Shown here: positions 27,668-36,467 of the stretch, in pieces
Position numbering within the stretch: position 1 is the first letter of the stretch
How the letters are laid out: every line of letters begins with the position of its first letter
Source: UKL13-2 sp038321965
Lineage (GTDB): Bacteria > Pseudomonadota > Gammaproteobacteria > Burkholderiales > Usitatibacteraceae
DNA: 64,000 nt
Assembly (NCBI GenBank): GCA_038321965.1
Contig: JBBQFL010000005.1
Location: 92,813 to 156,812 of the forward strand
Direction: 5' to 3'
Notes under the pieces: model-generated
Told to the model about the DNA's origin: nothing
What the model saw: the letters and a program-made list of their open reading frames with translations, nothing else
Database searches by the model: none
Program-made: the position numbers and the translations under genes

Positions 27668-29719
27668 ATGACATCAACGCGCACTGCCACCTCCAACACC
27701 AAGCTATTCGTCGCCCTCGGCGCGATGCTGGATACGAACGCGGACGCGGTGCCGCAGTTGGTCGCACTGGTCGACGCGCTACGACCACGGGATGCCGCCA
27801 ACCACGAATTCGCCAACGCGCGCTTTGCAGAGCTTTGCGATGCCATCGAGGCGAACGACAGCTTGCGCATCGCGCTGCGTGGACGGGTACTGGCGCTGCT
27901 GACGGGACGCCGACAGGTGAGCTTTTTCTCCGATACCGGCATTCTTCCCAACACCGGATTTTTTTCCGAGCTTTGGCGGCGCATCGTGCAACGCGTCTTG
28001 CCGGCCATTACCGATACGACTTACCTGAAGGATTGCGTCAATCTGGTGTTTCATCACCGCGATGACTACGAATGGCTGGGCGGCATCACTACTGATTCGA
28101 AGGCGCGCTTCTGGCGGACGCTGGGCATGTCGGAAATACGTGATGATACTGGTTTGCTCGATTCGTTCTCACAAATGCTGGATGCCAGCGATCATCTAGC
28201 GACGCGAATTGGGGCGATGGGCCTGGAACCTGAACTGGTCCGCCTCTATCCCCGCCTGGAGGAGCGAGACTCGCCATTTCTGGCACTTGCGGTCGAAACC
28301 CATCAACTGGCTGCCTCCTACCGAGGCTATCTGGCTGGCGGTGCATCGCCGCTGGAAGACGAACAGCAATTGCTGGTATTGGTCGAGCAATGCAGCGAAG
28401 TCATCGACCGGGTGCGTGGTCGTGCGGCGACCGTGGGTACCAGCCTGCGCGTCACCTATCTGCTGCGGCGCCTTACGCAAAGCCTTCAACGGCTTGAGTC
28501 TCTGGTCCGCATATTGAGCACCCGCCATGAGGTCGTCACATCGTCGGCTGATCAAACGCCGCTGGTGGCGCGCTGGGTGGCGTTTTTGGGCGACGCGATA
28601 GAAGGCGAAGCGCGCGGCAGAGGCATACGCTCGCACATCGGCCGCACCGTCGGTTTGCTTGCCTTGCGCATCACCGACAACGCCAGCCGTACCGGCGAGC
28701 ACTACATCGCCGCCAGTCGCGCCGAATACTTCGAGATGTGGCGCTCCGCCATGGGGGCGGGGTTTATCGTCGCCTTCATGGCGATTCTCAAGATTTACTC
28801 CGCCAGCGCGACGCTGCCGCCGCTCGGCTATGCGTTGGCTTACAGCCTGAATTATTCTTCGCTGTTCATGCTCATGCATGTGCTGCATTTGACGCTCGCG
28901 ACCAAACAGCCGGCGATGACGGCTTCGGCTATCGCCGCCGCGATCAGCGAAATTCGTGGCCGCATGAAAGACGTCGAGAAGCTCGCGGGCGTCGTGACCG
29001 ACGTGATACGCAGCCAGATTGCAGCCATCTTAGGCAATGTGCTGGTGGCATTGCCGACGGCGATGCTGATCGCGCTGGCCATCGAACGGGCGACTGGTAA
29101 ACCTTGCATGAGCGCCGAGAAAGCCCGTCACCTGCTTCACGCCATCTCGCCCTTCGACAGCATGGCCCTGTTCTATGCGGCCATCGCCGGCGCGTGCCTG
29201 TTCCTCGCTGGATTGATCTCGGGCTATTACGACAATCTCGCCGCCTACGAACGCATTCGCGAGCGCGTAGAACACATCGGCTGGCTCAGGCGCTTGCTTG
29301 GTGACGAGCGGCTGACGCGGTTGGCGACCTACATGCACGATAATCTTGGCGCGCTGGCCGGTAATTTTTTCTTCGGCATCATGCTCGGCACGATGGGTAC
29401 TATCGGTTTCATGACCGGTTTGCCACTCGATGTCGCCCACGTCACGATTTCATCTGCGTATTTCGGATTGGCGATCGTCGCGCTGGATTTTTCAGTGGAT
29501 CTGACTACCGTTGCGCACGCACTAATCGGCATCGGGTTGATCGGTCTCGTCAATCTCAGCGTCAGCTTCACGCTCGCACTGATGGTTGCGCTTCGCGCAC
29601 GCGGCGTCGCGTTCAGCCAGACAGGTGCGCTGATTTCGATCCTGATCGGTCGATTGCGAACCAACTGGCAACAGTTCTTCTGGCCGCAAGACAAAACTGA
29701 AACAAACGTGTCGCCGTGA
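27668..29719 (+). CDS. gcr: Gcr-family ('site-specific recombinase', COG4389) membrane protein
   Basis: A 683-residue protein matching the long proteins annotated as site-specific recombinase Gcr in betaproteobacteria. Residues 1-about 350 are soluble and Arg/Asp/Leu-rich. The C-terminal part has about six or more TM helices (for example MGAGFIVAFMAILKI, GNVLVALPTAMLIALAIE, FYAAIAGACLFLAGLISGYY, FFGIMLGTMGTIGFMTGL, ALIGIGLIGLVNLSVSF). I see no tyrosine-recombinase R-H-R-Y set and no serine-recombinase catalytic motif, so the recombinase name is unsupported by what is visible. True function unknown. Confidence 0.75.
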   Translation: MTSTRTATSNTKLFVALGAMLDTNADAVPQLVALVDALRPRDAANHEFANARFAELCDAIEANDSLRIALRGRVLALLTGRRQVSFFSDTGILPNTGFFSELWRRIVQRVLPAITDTTYLKDCVNLVFHHRDDYEWLGGITTDSKARFWRTLGMSEIRDDTGLLDSFSQMLDASDHLATRIGAMGLEPELVRLYPRLEERDSPFLALAVETHQLAASYRGYLAGGASPLEDEQQLLVLVEQCSEVIDRVRGRAATVGTSLRVTYLLRRLTQSLQRLESLVRILSTRHEVVTSSADQTPLVARWVAFLGDAIEGEARGRGIRSHIGRTVGLLALRITDNASRTGEHYIAASRAEYFEMWRSAMGAGFIVAFMAILKIYSASATLPPLGYALAYSLNYSSLFMLMHVLHLTLATKQPAMTASAIAAAISEIRGRMKDVEKLAGVVTDVIRSQIAAILGNVLVALPTAMLIALAIERATGKPCMSAEKARHLLHAISPFDSMALFYAAIAGACLFLAGLISGYYDNLAAYERIRERVEHIGWLRRLLGDERLTRLATYMHDNLGALAGNFFFGIMLGTMGTIGFMTGLPLDVAHVTISSAYFGLAIVALDFSVDLTTVAHALIGIGLIGLVNLSVSFTLALMVALRARGVAFSQTGALISILIGRLRTNWQQFFWPQDKTETNVSP

Positions 29720-29884
29720 CCTGCGCGTTCAGAATCACACTTTTTCTTGCAGCGCGGAGCCTGCTCGCCGCGGATGCCGCAGTCGTGTAGATGCATTTGT
29801 ACGCTAACGCACTGACAACACCCAGGTTTGCCGGTATATCTTGTCGCAGAGCGGGCATTCGCGTCCAGCTCTTCAGGCGCAAAC

Positions 29885-29899
29885 ATCGTTGCGAACGAT
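29885..29899. promoter_or_regulatory. Small dyad upstream of uspA
   Basis: ATCGTT-GCG-AACGAT, a perfect 6-bp inverted repeat with 3-nt spacer, ends 20 nt before the uspA ATG. It could be an operator or a 5'-UTR hairpin just upstream of the RBS. Confidence 0.3.
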
Positions 29900-29919
29900 C
29901 ATTTTCCCAAGGACACCCC

Positions 29920-30360
29920 ATGTTCAAACACATCTTGATTTGCACGGACGGTTCAGCACTTGCAAACAAAGCTGCCAAGGGAGGCGTGGCGCTTGCGAAA
30001 GGGCTGAAAGCAAAAGTTACCGCCTATTACGCCATTGAAGACCTGTTGCCGATCTATTCGGAAGGCTACGCGTTCGACCAGCAGACGATAGACCGGTTTG
30101 AAGATGGCATTCGCGTCGCTGCGCAAAAACGCGTAGACGCCGTCGCCAAGCTGGCCAAGGCGGCTGGCGTATCCTTCGCCACGCTGGTAACCAAAGCGGG
30201 CTCCGCAGACGAGGGCATCATCCAGGCTGCAAAAAAGCAGAAATGCGACGTGATCATCATGGCCTCACATGGTCGTGGCGGTATCGCCAAACTGTTCATG
30301 GGCAGCGTCACGCAAAACGTACTCGCGCACTCCAAGTTGCCGGTTATTGTGTATCGCTGA
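29920..30360 (+). CDS. Universal stress protein UspA family
   Basis: A 146-residue single Usp domain starting MFKHILICTDGSALANKAAK, with AAGGA upstream. The ATP-binding-type motif near the C-terminus is visible: MASHGRGGIAKLFMGSVTQNVLAHSKLPVIVYR (G-x2-G-x9-G-S/T pattern). This suggests an ATP-binding Usp. It is the first of a run of signalling genes (PAS protein, MBL hydrolase, PAS kinases). No direct evidence of shared transcription; about 110 nt separate it from the next gene. Confidence 0.92.
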   Translation: MFKHILICTDGSALANKAAKGGVALAKGLKAKVTAYYAIEDLLPIYSEGYAFDQQTIDRFEDGIRVAAQKRVDAVAKLAKAAGVSFATLVTKAGSADEGIIQAAKKQKCDVIIMASHGRGGIAKLFMGSVTQNVLAHSKLPVIVYR

Positions 30361-30472
30361 CGTGGCTGGGCGCTACAATGTAAGGCAACACAGGGACAGG
30401 CAGGTCCGGAACGCACATGATGCCTGTTAGCTTCGAACATCCAGGCGAGTGAATTTACGAAAGAGGCAGCAC

Positions 30473-30862
30473 GTGGCGGCTCCCAAACCCATACAGATCA
30501 TCTTGGCCAGGCAACTGGCCAGCAGTCTGGATATGCCCATCCTGCTGGTCGACACCGGCGGACGGCTGATCTATTACAACGAATCGGCCGAGGTTATCCT
30601 CGGGCTGCATTTCGATGAAACCGGCGAAATGTCGGCCGAGGAGTGGAGCAACCTGTTTGCTGTCGAAGACGATGCGCGCAACCCAATTCCGCCGGAAAAC
30701 CGGCCGATAATGCTGGCGCTCACCGAGCGCAGGCCCATCGCCCGCTCGATGTGGATGCGCTGCGGCCACGGCGAGTGGCGCTATCTGAATATCACCGTCT
30801 ATCCACTCATTGGTGAAGGCGGCCAGTTTCTAGGCGCGCAAATGATTTTCTGGGAACCCTAA
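30473..30862 (+). CDS. Small stand-alone PAS-domain protein
   Basis: A 129-residue single PAS domain with no output domain. GTG 30473 is preferred (AGAGG 6 nt upstream; start AAPKPIQIILARQLASSLDM); GTG 30449 is possible. PAS features: MPILLVDTGGRLIYYNESAE (residues about 20-40), the central linker region DARNPIPPENRPI and C-terminal strands GEWRYLNITVYPLIGEGGQF. It probably acts as a sensor or adaptor for another protein. The MBL hydrolase gene begins one base after its stop, so the two are surely translated from one mRNA. Confidence 0.8.
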   Translation: MAAPKPIQIILARQLASSLDMPILLVDTGGRLIYYNESAEVILGLHFDETGEMSAEEWSNLFAVEDDARNPIPPENRPIMLALTERRPIARSMWMRCGHGEWRYLNITVYPLIGEGGQFLGAQMIFWEP

Positions 30863-30863
30863 T

Positions 30864-31706
30864 ATGGAAGTGACGCTGTGGGGCACGCGTGGCTCACTGG
30901 CTACACCCGGCCCGGAGACGGCAGAATACGGTGGCAACACTTCCTGCGTGGGTGTGTGGGGGCGCGAAGGCACGGTGCTGGTGCTGGACGCCGGAACCGG
31001 CATACGCCGCTTCGCGAAAACGATCCCGGCATCGGTGCTGCGCGTGGACATTCTGCTTACGCATCTGCACATGGATCATATCCTCGGGCTGGGATTTTTC
31101 GGGCCGCTCTACCGCGAAGATGTCGATGTCCATATCTGGGGCCCGGCCAGTTCCACGCAAAACCTGCAGGCACGGCTCAAGCGTTATCTCTCACCACCGT
31201 TGTTCCCGGTGCGCTTGAACGAGTTGCCCTGCAAGCTGCATTTTCATGAAGTGCCGCGCGGCGATGTCGACATCGGCGAATTCCGCGTCTCCACTGCGCT
31301 GGTTTGTCATCCGGGGCCAACGGTCGGCTACCGTATCAAGTCGTCGTCTGGTCGTGTGCTCACCTATATGCCGGACCATGAGCCCGCGCTCGGTGCATTG
31401 CGCTTTCCGACGTTGCCGCGCGAATGGACCTCCGGCGCCATCCTCGCGGCAGAAGCCGATTTGCTGATCCATGACAGCCAGTACAGCGCCGCTGAATACA
31501 GCTGCCACTGCGGCTGGGGGCATAGCTCGCTCAATCAAACACTCGATTTCGGCACGCTGGCAGGCGTAAAGCGCCTGGCGCCGTTTCATCACGATCCCAA
31601 CCATACGGATGCAGATCTTGATAACTTGATGCAGGAAGCGATAGAGCAGACCCGACCGGAATATCAAGTGACGCCGGGTAAGGAAGGAACGGTTTTTCAG
31701 TTGTAG
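30864..31706 (+). CDS. MBL-fold metallo-hydrolase
   Basis: A 280-residue metallo-beta-lactamase-fold hydrolase: zinc motif LTHLHMDHILGLGFFGPL (H-x-H-x-D-H), an N-terminal LWGTRGSLATPGPETAEYGGNTSC typical of the phosphoribosyl-cyclic-phosphodiesterase/PhnP-like MBL branch, later ligands in VCHPGPTVGYRI and LIHDSQYSAAEY, and a terminal His in RLAPFHHDP. It may cleave a phosphodiester or cyclic nucleotide; this is suggested by the branch, not proven. It directly follows the PAS gene, an arrangement suggesting PAS-controlled hydrolysis. Confidence 0.85.
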   Translation: MEVTLWGTRGSLATPGPETAEYGGNTSCVGVWGREGTVLVLDAGTGIRRFAKTIPASVLRVDILLTHLHMDHILGLGFFGPLYREDVDVHIWGPASSTQNLQARLKRYLSPPLFPVRLNELPCKLHFHEVPRGDVDIGEFRVSTALVCHPGPTVGYRIKSSSGRVLTYMPDHEPALGALRFPTLPREWTSGAILAAEADLLIHDSQYSAAEYSCHCGWGHSSLNQTLDFGTLAGVKRLAPFHHDPNHTDADLDNLMQEAIEQTRPEYQVTPGKEGTVFQL

Positions 31707-32050
31707 TCATGACGTAAGTTCGCCCACAATATTCAGGCGGGCCGATTCTTCGTCATGTGTGTGATGGCGTATAGATTGCACCGCGCCTGGCGACGATCAT
31801 AGGAAACAAGTCGCTAACGTACCAGGTCCTTTCCTGATTCACTTGTGAAATGTTCCCGACGCGCACGTAATGAAATTGTTCTTGAGCCTGCGATCTGGGT
31901 TTGCTCCGTCCCCGCAGTCGAGGGGGAGGCTAGGATGGGGGTGTGCTATTCGCATCGCCCCCATCCCGACCTTCCCCCGTTGCCGGGGGAAGGAGTGAAA
32001 AGCCAAATCAACGACGCAGCCATTTTGAAGTTCTACCCGGAGGTTTGTTG
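31707..32050. other. 344-nt intergenic region upstream of the PAS-array kinase
   Basis: Contains the 16-mer TGCTCCGTCCCCGCAG (31902-31917), also found at 10499-10514, then two perfect GC-rich hairpins (31933-31992) and the GGAGG ribosome site (32039-32043) of the kinase. Looks like inserted repeat sequence in the leader; no gene seen. Confidence 0.5.
31933..31992. repeat. Two consecutive perfect GC-rich hairpins
   Basis: Hairpin 1: GGATGGGGG (31933-31941) with CCCCCATCC (31958-31966). Hairpin 2: CTTCCCCCG (31971-31979), TTGC loop, CGGGGGAAG (31984-31992). No T-tract follows, so not a classical terminator. It resembles dispersed GC-rich intergenic repeats and ends 58 nt before the kinase start. 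Confidence 0.6.
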
Positions 32051-35000
32051 GTGTTCAAGAAAACCCGCACTGCCGTCGTCCCCAAGTCCGCCAAATCCAT
32101 CGTCGATACCGTCGACCGAATCACCGAAGTCCGCCGCCAGGAGGCCTTGTTAAAGACCGGCGCTCTGCAAAATGCGATCCTCAATAGCGCCAATTTCTCT
32201 AGTATTGCCACTGACGAAAAAGGCATCATCCAGCTATTCAACATCGGTGCCGAGCGGATGCTGGGTTACAAGGCTGCCGATGTTCTGAACAAAATCACCC
32301 CGGCCGATATCTCCGATCCACAGGAAGTGATTGCACGTGCCAAGGCCCTGAGCGTCGAACTCGATACCCCCATCACGCCAGGCTTTGAGGCGCTAGTGTT
32401 CAAGGCCTCGCGCGGCATTGAGGACATTTACGAGCTGACCTATATTCGCAAGGATGGCAGCCGCTTCCCGGCGGTGGTATCGGTCACCGCCCTGCGCGAC
32501 GAGCAAGATGCGATCAGCGGGTATCTATTGATTGGCACCGACAACACCGCGCGCAAACAGGCCGAAGAGGCGTTGCTCAAGGCGGGGGCACTGCAGAGCG
32601 CCATTTTCAACAGCGCCAATTTCTCCAGCATCGCTACTGACGCCAAGGGCGTCATCCAGATTTTCAACGTCGGTGCTGAACGCATGCTCGGCTACAAAGC
32701 CGCCGACATGATGAACAAGATCACGCCAGCCGATATTTCCGACCCACAGGAAGTGATCGCGCGCGCCAAGGCTCTAAGCGTTGAACTTGACACCCCGATC
32801 ACGCCAGGCTTCGAAGCGCTAGCCTACAAGGCCTCGCGCGGGATCGAGGACATTTACGAGCTGACCTATATTCGCAAGGATGGCAGCCGCTTCCCGGCGG
32901 TGGTATCGGTCACTGCCCTGCGCGATGCGCAGGACGCCATCATCGGCTACCTGTTGATTGGCACCGACAACACGGCGAGGAAGCAGGCCGAAGAAGCGCT
33001 GCTCAAGGCGGGGGCACTTCAAAGCGCGATTTTCAACAGCGCCAATTTCTCAAGCATTGCCACCGACGCAAAAGGTGTTATCCAGATTTTCAACGTCGGC
33101 GCCGAGCGCATGCTGGGCTACACCGCTGCGGACGTGATGAACAGGATCACCCCGGCCGATATTTCCGATCCGCAAGAAGTGATTGCGCGCGCAAAAGCAT
33201 TAAGCGTTGAACTTGGCACACCGATCACCCCAGGCTTCGAGGCGTTGGTGTTCAAGGCCTCGCGCGGCATCGAGGACATCTACGAGCTGACCTACTTCCG
33301 CAAGGATGGTAGCCGATTTCCAGCCATCGTCTCGGTGACGGCCCTGCGCGATGCGCAAGAAAACATCATTGGTTACCTATTGATCGGCACCGATAACACC
33401 GCGCACAAACAGGCCGAAGAGGCGTTGCTCAAGGCCGGGGCACTGCAAAGCGCCATTTTCAACAGCGCCAATTTCTCCAGCATCGCAACCGATGCCAAGG
33501 GTGTCATCCAGATCTTCAACGTCGGTGCCGAGCGCATGCTGGGCTACACCGCTGCCGACGTAATGAACAAGATCACGCCGGCCGATATTTCTGACCCGCA
33601 GGAAGTGATCGCGCGTGCCAAGGCCCTGAGCGTTGAACTTGACACCCCGATCACACCAGGCTTCGAAGCGCTGGTGTTCAAGGCCTCGCGAGGCATCGAA
33701 GACATCTATGAATTGACCTACATCCGCAAGGACGGTACGCGCTTCCCGGCCATCGTGTCGGTCACCGCGTTGCGTGACGACAAGGGCGGCATCATCGGCT
33801 ACCTGTTGATCGGCACCGACAATACGGCGCGAAAGCAGGCCGAAGAGGCGCTACTGGAAGCGGGCGCCTTGCAGAACGCGATTTTCAACAGCGCCAATTT
33901 TTCCAGCATCGCCACCGACGCCAAGGGCGTCATCCAGATTTTCAACGTCGGTGCCGAGCGCATGCTGGGCTATACCGCCGCTGAAGTGATGAACAAGATC
34001 ACGCCGGCCGATATCTCCGACCCACAGGAAGTGATCGCCCGCGCCAAGGCGCTGAGCCAAGAACTGGCCACGACCATCCAGCCAGGGTTCGAGGCACTGG
34101 TGTTCAAGGCCTCGCGCGGGATCGAAGACATTTATGAGCTGACCTACATCCGCAAGGACGGCAGCCGCTTCGCAGCCATCGTGTCGGTGACGGCGCTGCG
34201 CGACGCGCAGGGGGGCATCATCGGCTACTTGTTGATCGGTACCGACAACACGGCAAGGAAGCAGGTCGAGGCAGAGCAGCAAAAGCTCGATCAGCGTCTG
34301 CGCGACCAGCAGTTCTATACGCGCTCCCTGATCGAATCCAACATCGACGCGATCATGACCACCGATCCGGCCGGCATTATTACCGACGTCAACAAGCAGA
34401 TGGAAGCACTCACCGACTGCACGCGCGACGAATTGATCGGCGCGCCCTTCAAGAACTATTTCACCGATCCTGATCGTGCCGAAGCGGCCATCAAGCTGGT
34501 GCTGCGCGAAAAGAAGGTTACCAATTACGAGCTGACGGCGCGCGCGCGCGACGGCAAGGAAACCGTCGTTTCATATAACGCGATGACGTTCTACGACCGT
34601 CACCGGACATTGCAGGGGGTATTCGCCGCCGCGCGCGACGTCACCGAGCGCAAACTTCTCGATCAGGCGCTGCAAGAAACGAACGTCGCACTGGAAGGTG
34701 CCAAATCCGTGGCTGAAAAGGCCAATCTCGCCAAATCCGATTTTCTATCCAGCATGAGTCACGAGTTACGTTCGCCACTCAATGCGATTCTTGGCTTCGC
34801 GCAGTTGATGGACTCAGACTCACCACCGGCCACGGCGTCCCAAAAGGCCAGCATCGATCAGATTCTGCATGCAGGCTGGTATCTGCTGGAACTGATCAAC
34901 GAAATCCTCGATCTGGCAGCGATCGAGTCCGGCAAGCTATCGCTCTCCGAAGAACCGGTGTCGCTGTCCGAAGTCATGCTGGAGTGTCACGCAATGATCG

Positions 35001-35878
35001 ACCCGCAGGCGCAAAAGCGTGGCATCACACTGACCTTCCCCCAGTTCGAGCTGCCGAGTTTTGTTCGTGCCGACCGCACCCGTTTGAAGCAGGTTCTCAT
35101 CAACCTCCTCTCCAATGCGATCAAATACAACAAGCCAGGCGGATCCGTTATCGTCGATTGCACCATGGCCGGCCCGACGCGTACCCGCGTCGGCGTGCGC
35201 GACACTGGCGCGGGATTGTCCCCGGAAAATCTGCTGCAGCTTTTTCAGCCGTTCAACCGGCTGGGACAGGAGCGTAGCACCGAAGAAGGCACCGGTATCG
35301 GTCTGGTGATGAGTAAGCGCCTGGTTGAACTGATGGGTGGCGTGATCGGCGTGGACAGCAAAGTGGGTGTCGGCAGCGTATTCTGGTTCGAACTAAGCAC
35401 AACAGCTGAGGCGGAACATGTCACAGAAGCCGACAAGTCGCTCGCCGCGACCGATGTGCTGGCCGAAAGTGCCGCGACCCAACACACCTTGCTTTATGTG
35501 GAAGACAACCCGGCTAATCTTAAGCTGGTTGAACAACTCATCTCACGCCGTCCCGAAATACGCCTGCTGACGGCAACCGACGGTATTAGCGGCATCCGGC
35601 TTGCACGCGAGCACCTGCCGAAGGTGATCCTGATGGACATCAATCTGCCAGGCATCAGCGGCATCGACGCAATGATCATCCTGCGCAAGGATGCCGCCAC
35701 CGCGCACATTCCCGTCGTTGCCATCAGTGCGAACGCCATGCCCACCGATATCAAACGAGGCATGGAGGCAGGATTTTTTCGCTACCTCACCAAGCCGATC
35801 AAGGTCGCGGAATTCACGGAGGCGCTGAATGTAGCGCTGGCGTACGCAGCTAAGCAAGGCAACACAGCGGAACGCTGA
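32051..35878 (+). CDS. Hybrid histidine kinase with five near-identical tandem PAS domains
   Basis: A 1275-residue cytoplasmic-looking hybrid sensor kinase with no TM helix. GTG 32051 is chosen because GGAGG lies 7 nt upstream; a longer frame reads into repeat DNA. Order: short N-terminus; five PAS repeats of exactly 142 residues (32-173, 174-315, 316-457, 458-599, 600-741); a sixth, divergent PAS (about 750-880, FYTRSLIESNIDAIMTTDPA); HisKA with H904 in SMSHELRSPLNAIL; HATPase (NLLSNAIKYNKPGG, VRDTGAGLS, GTGIGLVMSK); receiver with D1196 in ILMDINLPG. The kinase should autophosphorylate and pass phosphate to its own receiver. No DNA-binding partner is adjacent; a single-PAS paralogue follows. 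Confidence 0.93.
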   Translation: MFKKTRTAVVPKSAKSIVDTVDRITEVRRQEALLKTGALQNAILNSANFSSIATDEKGIIQLFNIGAERMLGYKAADVLNKITPADISDPQEVIARAKALSVELDTPITPGFEALVFKASRGIEDIYELTYIRKDGSRFPAVVSVTALRDEQDAISGYLLIGTDNTARKQAEEALLKAGALQSAIFNSANFSSIATDAKGVIQIFNVGAERMLGYKAADMMNKITPADISDPQEVIARAKALSVELDTPITPGFEALAYKASRGIEDIYELTYIRKDGSRFPAVVSVTALRDAQDAIIGYLLIGTDNTARKQAEEALLKAGALQSAIFNSANFSSIATDAKGVIQIFNVGAERMLGYTAADVMNRITPADISDPQEVIARAKALSVELGTPITPGFEALVFKASRGIEDIYELTYFRKDGSRFPAIVSVTALRDAQENIIGYLLIGTDNTAHKQAEEALLKAGALQSAIFNSANFSSIATDAKGVIQIFNVGAERMLGYTAADVMNKITPADISDPQEVIARAKALSVELDTPITPGFEALVFKASRGIEDIYELTYIRKDGTRFPAIVSVTALRDDKGGIIGYLLIGTDNTARKQAEEALLEAGALQNAIFNSANFSSIATDAKGVIQIFNVGAERMLGYTAAEVMNKITPADISDPQEVIARAKALSQELATTIQPGFEALVFKASRGIEDIYELTYIRKDGSRFAAIVSVTALRDAQGGIIGYLLIGTDNTARKQVEAEQQKLDQRLRDQQFYTRSLIESNIDAIMTTDPAGIITDVNKQMEALTDCTRDELIGAPFKNYFTDPDRAEAAIKLVLREKKVTNYELTARARDGKETVVSYNAMTFYDRHRTLQGVFAAARDVTERKLLDQALQETNVALEGAKSVAEKANLAKSDFLSSMSHELRSPLNAILGFAQLMDSDSPPATASQKASIDQILHAGWYLLELINEILDLAAIESGKLSLSEEPVSLSEVMLECHAMIDPQAQKRGITLTFPQFELPSFVRADRTRLKQVLINLLSNAIKYNKPGGSVIVDCTMAGPTRTRVGVRDTGAGLSPENLLQLFQPFNRLGQERSTEEGTGIGLVMSKRLVELMGGVIGVDSKVGVGSVFWFELSTTAEAEHVTEADKSLAATDVLAESAATQHTLLYVEDNPANLKLVEQLISRRPEIRLLTATDGISGIRLAREHLPKVILMDINLPGISGIDAMIILRKDAATAHIPVVAISANAMPTDIKRGMEAGFFRYLTKPIKVAEFTEALNVALAYAAKQGNTAER
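32144..34273 (+). repeat. Five in-frame tandem repeats of 426 bp encoding PAS domains
   Basis: Units begin at 32144, 32570, 32996, 33422 and 33848, each exactly 426 bp with no indels. The unit begins A-L-L-K/E-x-GALQ(S/N)AI and contains NSANFSSIATDAKG, GAERMLGY, ITPADISDPQEVIARAKALS and YLLIGTDNTA. Differences are mostly synonymous or conservative changes, with the first unit the most different. The high DNA similarity implies recent duplication or gene conversion and a likely unstable copy number. Confidence 0.95.
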
Positions 35879-36056
35879 TGAGCAGCGCGACCTAAAAGCC
35901 GCGGCCCCTCGCTTCGCCATCCCCTTGCGGGCGAGGGTGGAGCAGGGAATTTGCGGCGCGTGCTGAACGGCAGTCCGATGCAGCGGGCAGAGCGCCGTGC
36001 AAGGGTGGGCGAGGCGGCGTGAACGCCAATTACCCAGCGCACAAAAATTCGAAGAC

Positions 36057-36112
36057 CGCCATTCCGTGGGCTTTTCCAGACAGAAATGCCTGAAAAGGCG
36101 CACAGAATGGCG
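36057..36112. repeat. Imperfect 23-bp inverted repeat (dispersed palindrome family)
   Basis: Arms 36057-36079 (CGCCATTCCGTGGGC then TTTTCCAG) and 36090-36112 (CTGAAAAGGCGCAC then AGAATGGCG) pair with few mismatches around a 10-nt loop, followed by ATCTACG. Related ends occur at 51389-51415 and 62905-62936. Confidence 0.6.
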
Positions 36113-36289
36113 ATCTACGCCTTCCAAGCTCCCACTTCCTCTATCCCCTCTCCAACGAGGGGAGCGGGACGCAAAGCGGTAGCGTCTTGCGGCGCTGCCG
36201 CCAAACTTCGCGGTCGTTGATAAGCCCTTCGGGAACGCTATCAGCTCGCTTAAAGTCAACCCCATAGCTGGAATCAGTCTTGCGCCTAC

Positions 36290-36312
36290 AGCTCCGAACC
36301 CGCGCCAGTGCT
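36290..36312. repeat. Dispersed intergenic motif, copy B
   Basis: AGCTCCGAACCCGCGCCAGT followed by GCT, differing from copy A (8241-8264) by few bases. Confidence 0.45.
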
Positions 36313-36467
36313 ATGGTGCCGTGGACACTGAAGTCGAAAACGCGCGATAGCTTTTGCTACTACGTTGCAACCCAGTGATGGCAAACCATGTTGTGAGAAA
36401 CGAGCTTATAACTCCATCAGCCCTCTCACAGTGTGGAGCAACAACACGTTTTATATCGAGACCGGTC

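Larger units (their letters stand above)
35879..36467. other. 589-nt intergenic region rich in repeats
   Basis: Between the two kinase genes. It holds GC-rich hairpin-like sequence (35905-35945, and 36130-36170 with CCCCTCTCCAACGAGGGG), the imperfect palindrome 36057-36112 and dispersed motif copy B (36290-36312). No coding sequence seen. The stretch upstream of 36468 has no obvious promoter. Confidence 0.5.

Noticed and set aside
27514..28065. A 183-codon plus-strand frame upstream of and overlapping gcr
   Set aside because: Out of frame with the conserved gcr product, with unnatural composition and no RBS.
32144..34273. CRISPR-like or satellite-type direct repeats
   Set aside because: The repeat unit is 426 bp, continuous and in frame, and encodes PAS domains; there are no spacers.
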